From positions 1,054,001-1,118,000 of the forward strand of contig NZ_JAGJBY010000002.1 of NCBI RefSeq assembly GCF_020010905.1: a stretch of DNA of 64,000 nucleotides. Reading direction: 5' to 3'. Source of the DNA: Streptomyces acidiscabies. GTDB lineage: Bacteria; Actinomycetota; Actinomycetes; Streptomycetales; Streptomycetaceae. Each line of letters starts with the position of its first letter. Positions within the stretch are counted from its first letter, which is position 1. Both the position numbers and the translations under genes were made by a program. Under the pieces are notes generated by a model. It was not told the DNA's origin, searched no databases, and saw only the letters and a list, made by a program, of their open reading frames with translations. Positions 62,387-64,000 of this stretch are shown in pieces.

Positions 62387-63175
62387 CTACAGCTCCACGT
62401 ACACCGCGCTCGCGTCGTCGTGCGTCTTGCTGCGCCGCAGGAACACCCGCGCCTCCGCGTCCGCCGTCTCCAACTCCCGTACGCGGGAGACGAGTCCGTG
62501 TGCCCCCGCCTTGCGGGCGTACGTCATGAGGTCCGCCCAGCCGCCCTCGTGGAACTTCTCGGTCCAGCGGGTCGCGCCGTCCGTGAGGCCGAGCAGGGAG
62601 CGGACGTCGGGGCGCGGGGCGCGGCCCGTCACCGCGCGCGTCGCCACCGATGGGTCCGCCGCGGCCGTGAAGAAGCCGCCCTCCTTGTTGCGGGCGCGGG
62701 CGTCGGTGACCTCGTCGGAGACGAGGAGTTCGCGGGGGAGCCGGGCGAGGCGGTCGTCGAGGACCGGGGTGACCGTGCCGCCGGGGGACTCCAGGAGGAG
62801 CGCCGCGTCGGACAGGACCAGGTACTCCACGGCCTCGGCACCCCACCGCGCGAGCGCGACCGTCGCCTGCGGCGTACGCGGGTGAGAAAGGTCACAGGTT
62901 TGTGAATGGGAGGTCGCGGTTCGGTGGATCGCCCGGGACAACGCCTCCTCCAGCGGAACATCCAGGAGGGAAACGGTCAGTTCGGTCAGCGCCCCACCGA
63001 GCCGCGCGGTGTACCAGGGCACCGTGTGGACGCACCCCGTCGGACCGTGCGGCGGCGTCACCCCGTCCAGCACGACGAGTACGCCTCCCTGCCCGGCTGC
63101 GGGAACGCAGAGCGCGGCGAAGTCCTCGTTGGGGCGGGCCGGATCGCCCGGCTCGGACACAAGTTCCGTACGCAT
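62387..63175 (-). CDS. PP2C-like protein phosphatase domain protein
   Basis: 262 aa. Blocks reminiscent of PPM phosphatases: NEDFAALCVPAAGQGGVLVVLDGV near the start, PQATVALARWGAEAVEYLVLSDA in the middle, and KTHDDASAVYVEL at the end (a DD(x)A/S pattern for metal). The acidic metal-binding residues are partly altered, so activity is uncertain. ATG 63175 (MRTELVSEPG) is chosen over a GTG at 63190. Lies convergent with the MarR gene. Confidence 0.75.
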   Translation of the reverse strand: MRTELVSEPGDPARPNEDFAALCVPAAGQGGVLVVLDGVTPPHGPTGCVHTVPWYTARLGGALTELTVSLLDVPLEEALSRAIHRTATSHSQTCDLSHPRTPQATVALARWGAEAVEYLVLSDAALLLESPGGTVTPVLDDRLARLPRELLVSDEVTDARARNKEGGFFTAAADPSVATRAVTGRAPRPDVRSLLGLTDGATRWTEKFHEGGWADLMTYARKAGAHGLVSRVRELETADAEARVFLRRSKTHDDASAVYVEL

Positions 63176-63513
63176 GGGGCCAGTCTGCACATACCCGGGT
63201 GTACGGCGCCCGAACGGCTCGCGATGATCGCCCCGTTGGCGTTTCCTCGCAGGTCAGGCGGGTGATTTGGGTGGTAATCGAGCCCTTGGGGAATACGTGG
63301 CGGCGAATACTGCCAAAGCCCGGCGCCCGCGTCCAACCGACGGGCCGCAGAGGGAACCCGCACGCGCCGGCGGAACTTGCCCGCCAACTCCCCTCCGATG
63401 TTCACTCCTTCGGGTGGCGGGTCAGGTGATGAGCGCTTCCCGCCCACCGGCACTGGGAGGGTCGGGGACCGTACCGGTTGTGCGCTGTTGTTGACCGAGC
63501 GTCATCCGGTCCC
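63176..63513. other. Intergenic region upstream of the histidine kinase
   Basis: About 340 bp between the divergent PP2C-like gene and the kinase gene at the right edge. Its composition resembles non-coding DNA (no ORF with good bias). No repeat, hairpin or regulator site that I can support was found. Confidence 0.45.
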
Positions 63514-64000
63514 ATGGGTACACGAGTTACAGGAATGCGAGCACCGGTGCAGAAGACGCGGCCTGGGCGCACAGAACAGTCGGCTTCCGGGGCAGGTTCG
63601 CCCGCCGGTGCGGCTTCGGGTGTGCCCGTCGGCAAGGGTCGGCCGACCCATGTGCGCAACCGGCTGATCATCGCCGTGGCCGTGGTGGCCGCCGCGATCG
63701 GCGCGGCCGGTACGCCGTCCGTGCTCGCGCTCTCCGCCGAACTCAAGGACTCCCAGGAGCTGGTGACGCTCGCCGAGCGCACCCAGGAGGCGCTGGTCCT
63801 CGCGCACTCCCTCGCCGACGAGCGCGACCAGGTCACGGCGTACGTCGCGACCGGCCGCGACAAGGAGAGCGCGCCCGACACGCAGGTCACCGCCCGCGTC
63901 GACCGGCAGCTCACCGACCTGCGAGCCGCCGGGAACCTCCCCGCCGCCGTCTCCGGCATCGCCGCGATCCGGGGGAACGCGCTGGACGGGAAGAGCACGC
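63514..64000 (+). CDS. Sensor-like histidine kinase, nitrate/nitrite-sensing type (5' end only)
   Basis: The gene runs off the right edge; 162 codons are present. A basic, Ser/Gly-rich leader is followed by one membrane helix (about residues 51-72, LIIAVAVVAAAIGAAG) and an extracytoplasmic helical stretch (ELKDSQELVTLAERTQEALVLAHSLADERDQVTAYVATGRDK). This resembles the NIT sensor of Streptomyces kinases such as those of conservon-like operons. ATG 63514 and ATG 63535 are both in frame. The kinase domain is not in this window, so the call is by N-terminal pattern. Confidence 0.7.
   Translation, partial: MGTRVTGMRAPVQKTRPGRTEQSASGAGSPAGAASGVPVGKGRPTHVRNRLIIAVAVVAAAIGAAGTPSVLALSAELKDSQELVTLAERTQEALVLAHSLADERDQVTAYVATGRDKESAPDTQVTARVDRQLTDLRAAGNLPAAVSGIAAIRGNALDGKST

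Overview
The window is high-GC actinobacterial chromosome, almost certainly Streptomyces. Evidence: strong G/C bias at third codon positions, many GTG/TTG starts, a WhiB-family gene (wblE), a Ni-superoxide dismutase with its SodX peptidase, a one-piece E2/E1 2-oxoglutarate dehydrogenase, an HspR-type operator in front of lon, and DasR boxes in front of amino-sugar genes. As far as I recall it, the backbone order (dasR, dasD, nagB, sensor kinase, wblE, lipid kinase, sigH with its anti-sigma, cyclic-nucleotide-domain shell protein, prenyl synthase, sodN/sodX, amino-acid ABC, malic enzyme, kgd, lon) follows the S. coelicolor SCO5231-SCO5289 core region. Accessory genes are inserted at several points.

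Layout. 1-2.6 kb: amino-sugar catabolism (dasR 5' end, GH3 glucosaminidase, nagB), with a DasR box beside both metabolic genes. 3-9 kb: signalling and stress (PdtaS-like kinase, WblE, lipid kinase, sigma/anti-sigma pair, small zinc-finger protein). 9-14 kb: an antiporter, then an inverted pair made of a Trypco2 protein and a trypsin/STAND-NTPase/TPR protein. 15.1-17.6 kb: a family-2B encapsulin shell gene carrying a cyclic-nucleotide-binding-like domain, followed by a prenyl diphosphate synthase that is its likely cargo. 17.6-32 kb: ordinary core genes (glyoxalase-fold proteins, phosphate transporter, LysE exporter, Ni-SOD with SodX, amino-acid ABC transporter, malic enzyme, oxidoreductase), plus a small regulator/ClpN pair with two matched operators. 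32-36 kb: a PadR regulator and a DUF4097 protein with a very long repetitive tail.

36.1-50.3 kb is the most remarkable part: nine same-strand genes that read as one conflict or surveillance island. The first four form a Trypco1 / trypsin-VMAP / MoxR AAA+ / vWA (SAV_2336-type) ternary system. The rest form an FxSxx-COOH ribosomal-peptide system: a 50-residue precursor ending in FDSAM, a radical SAM/SPASM maturase (FxsB), an HEXXH protein, and a TIR/NB-ARC/TPR receptor-like protein. The 50-residue precursor and a 44-residue membrane peptide at 18.2 kb are short enough to be missed by automated gene calling.

50.3-64 kb returns to core genes: kgd, a two-component pair, a spermidine-synthase-like protein, a rhomboid-like protein, a DUF5954-like protein, lon under an HspR (HAIR) operator, a MarR regulator, a PP2C-like protein, and the 5' end of a nitrate/nitrite-sensing-type histidine kinase that runs off the window. 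No rRNA, tRNA, CRISPR array, insertion sequence, prophage or integrase was recognised.
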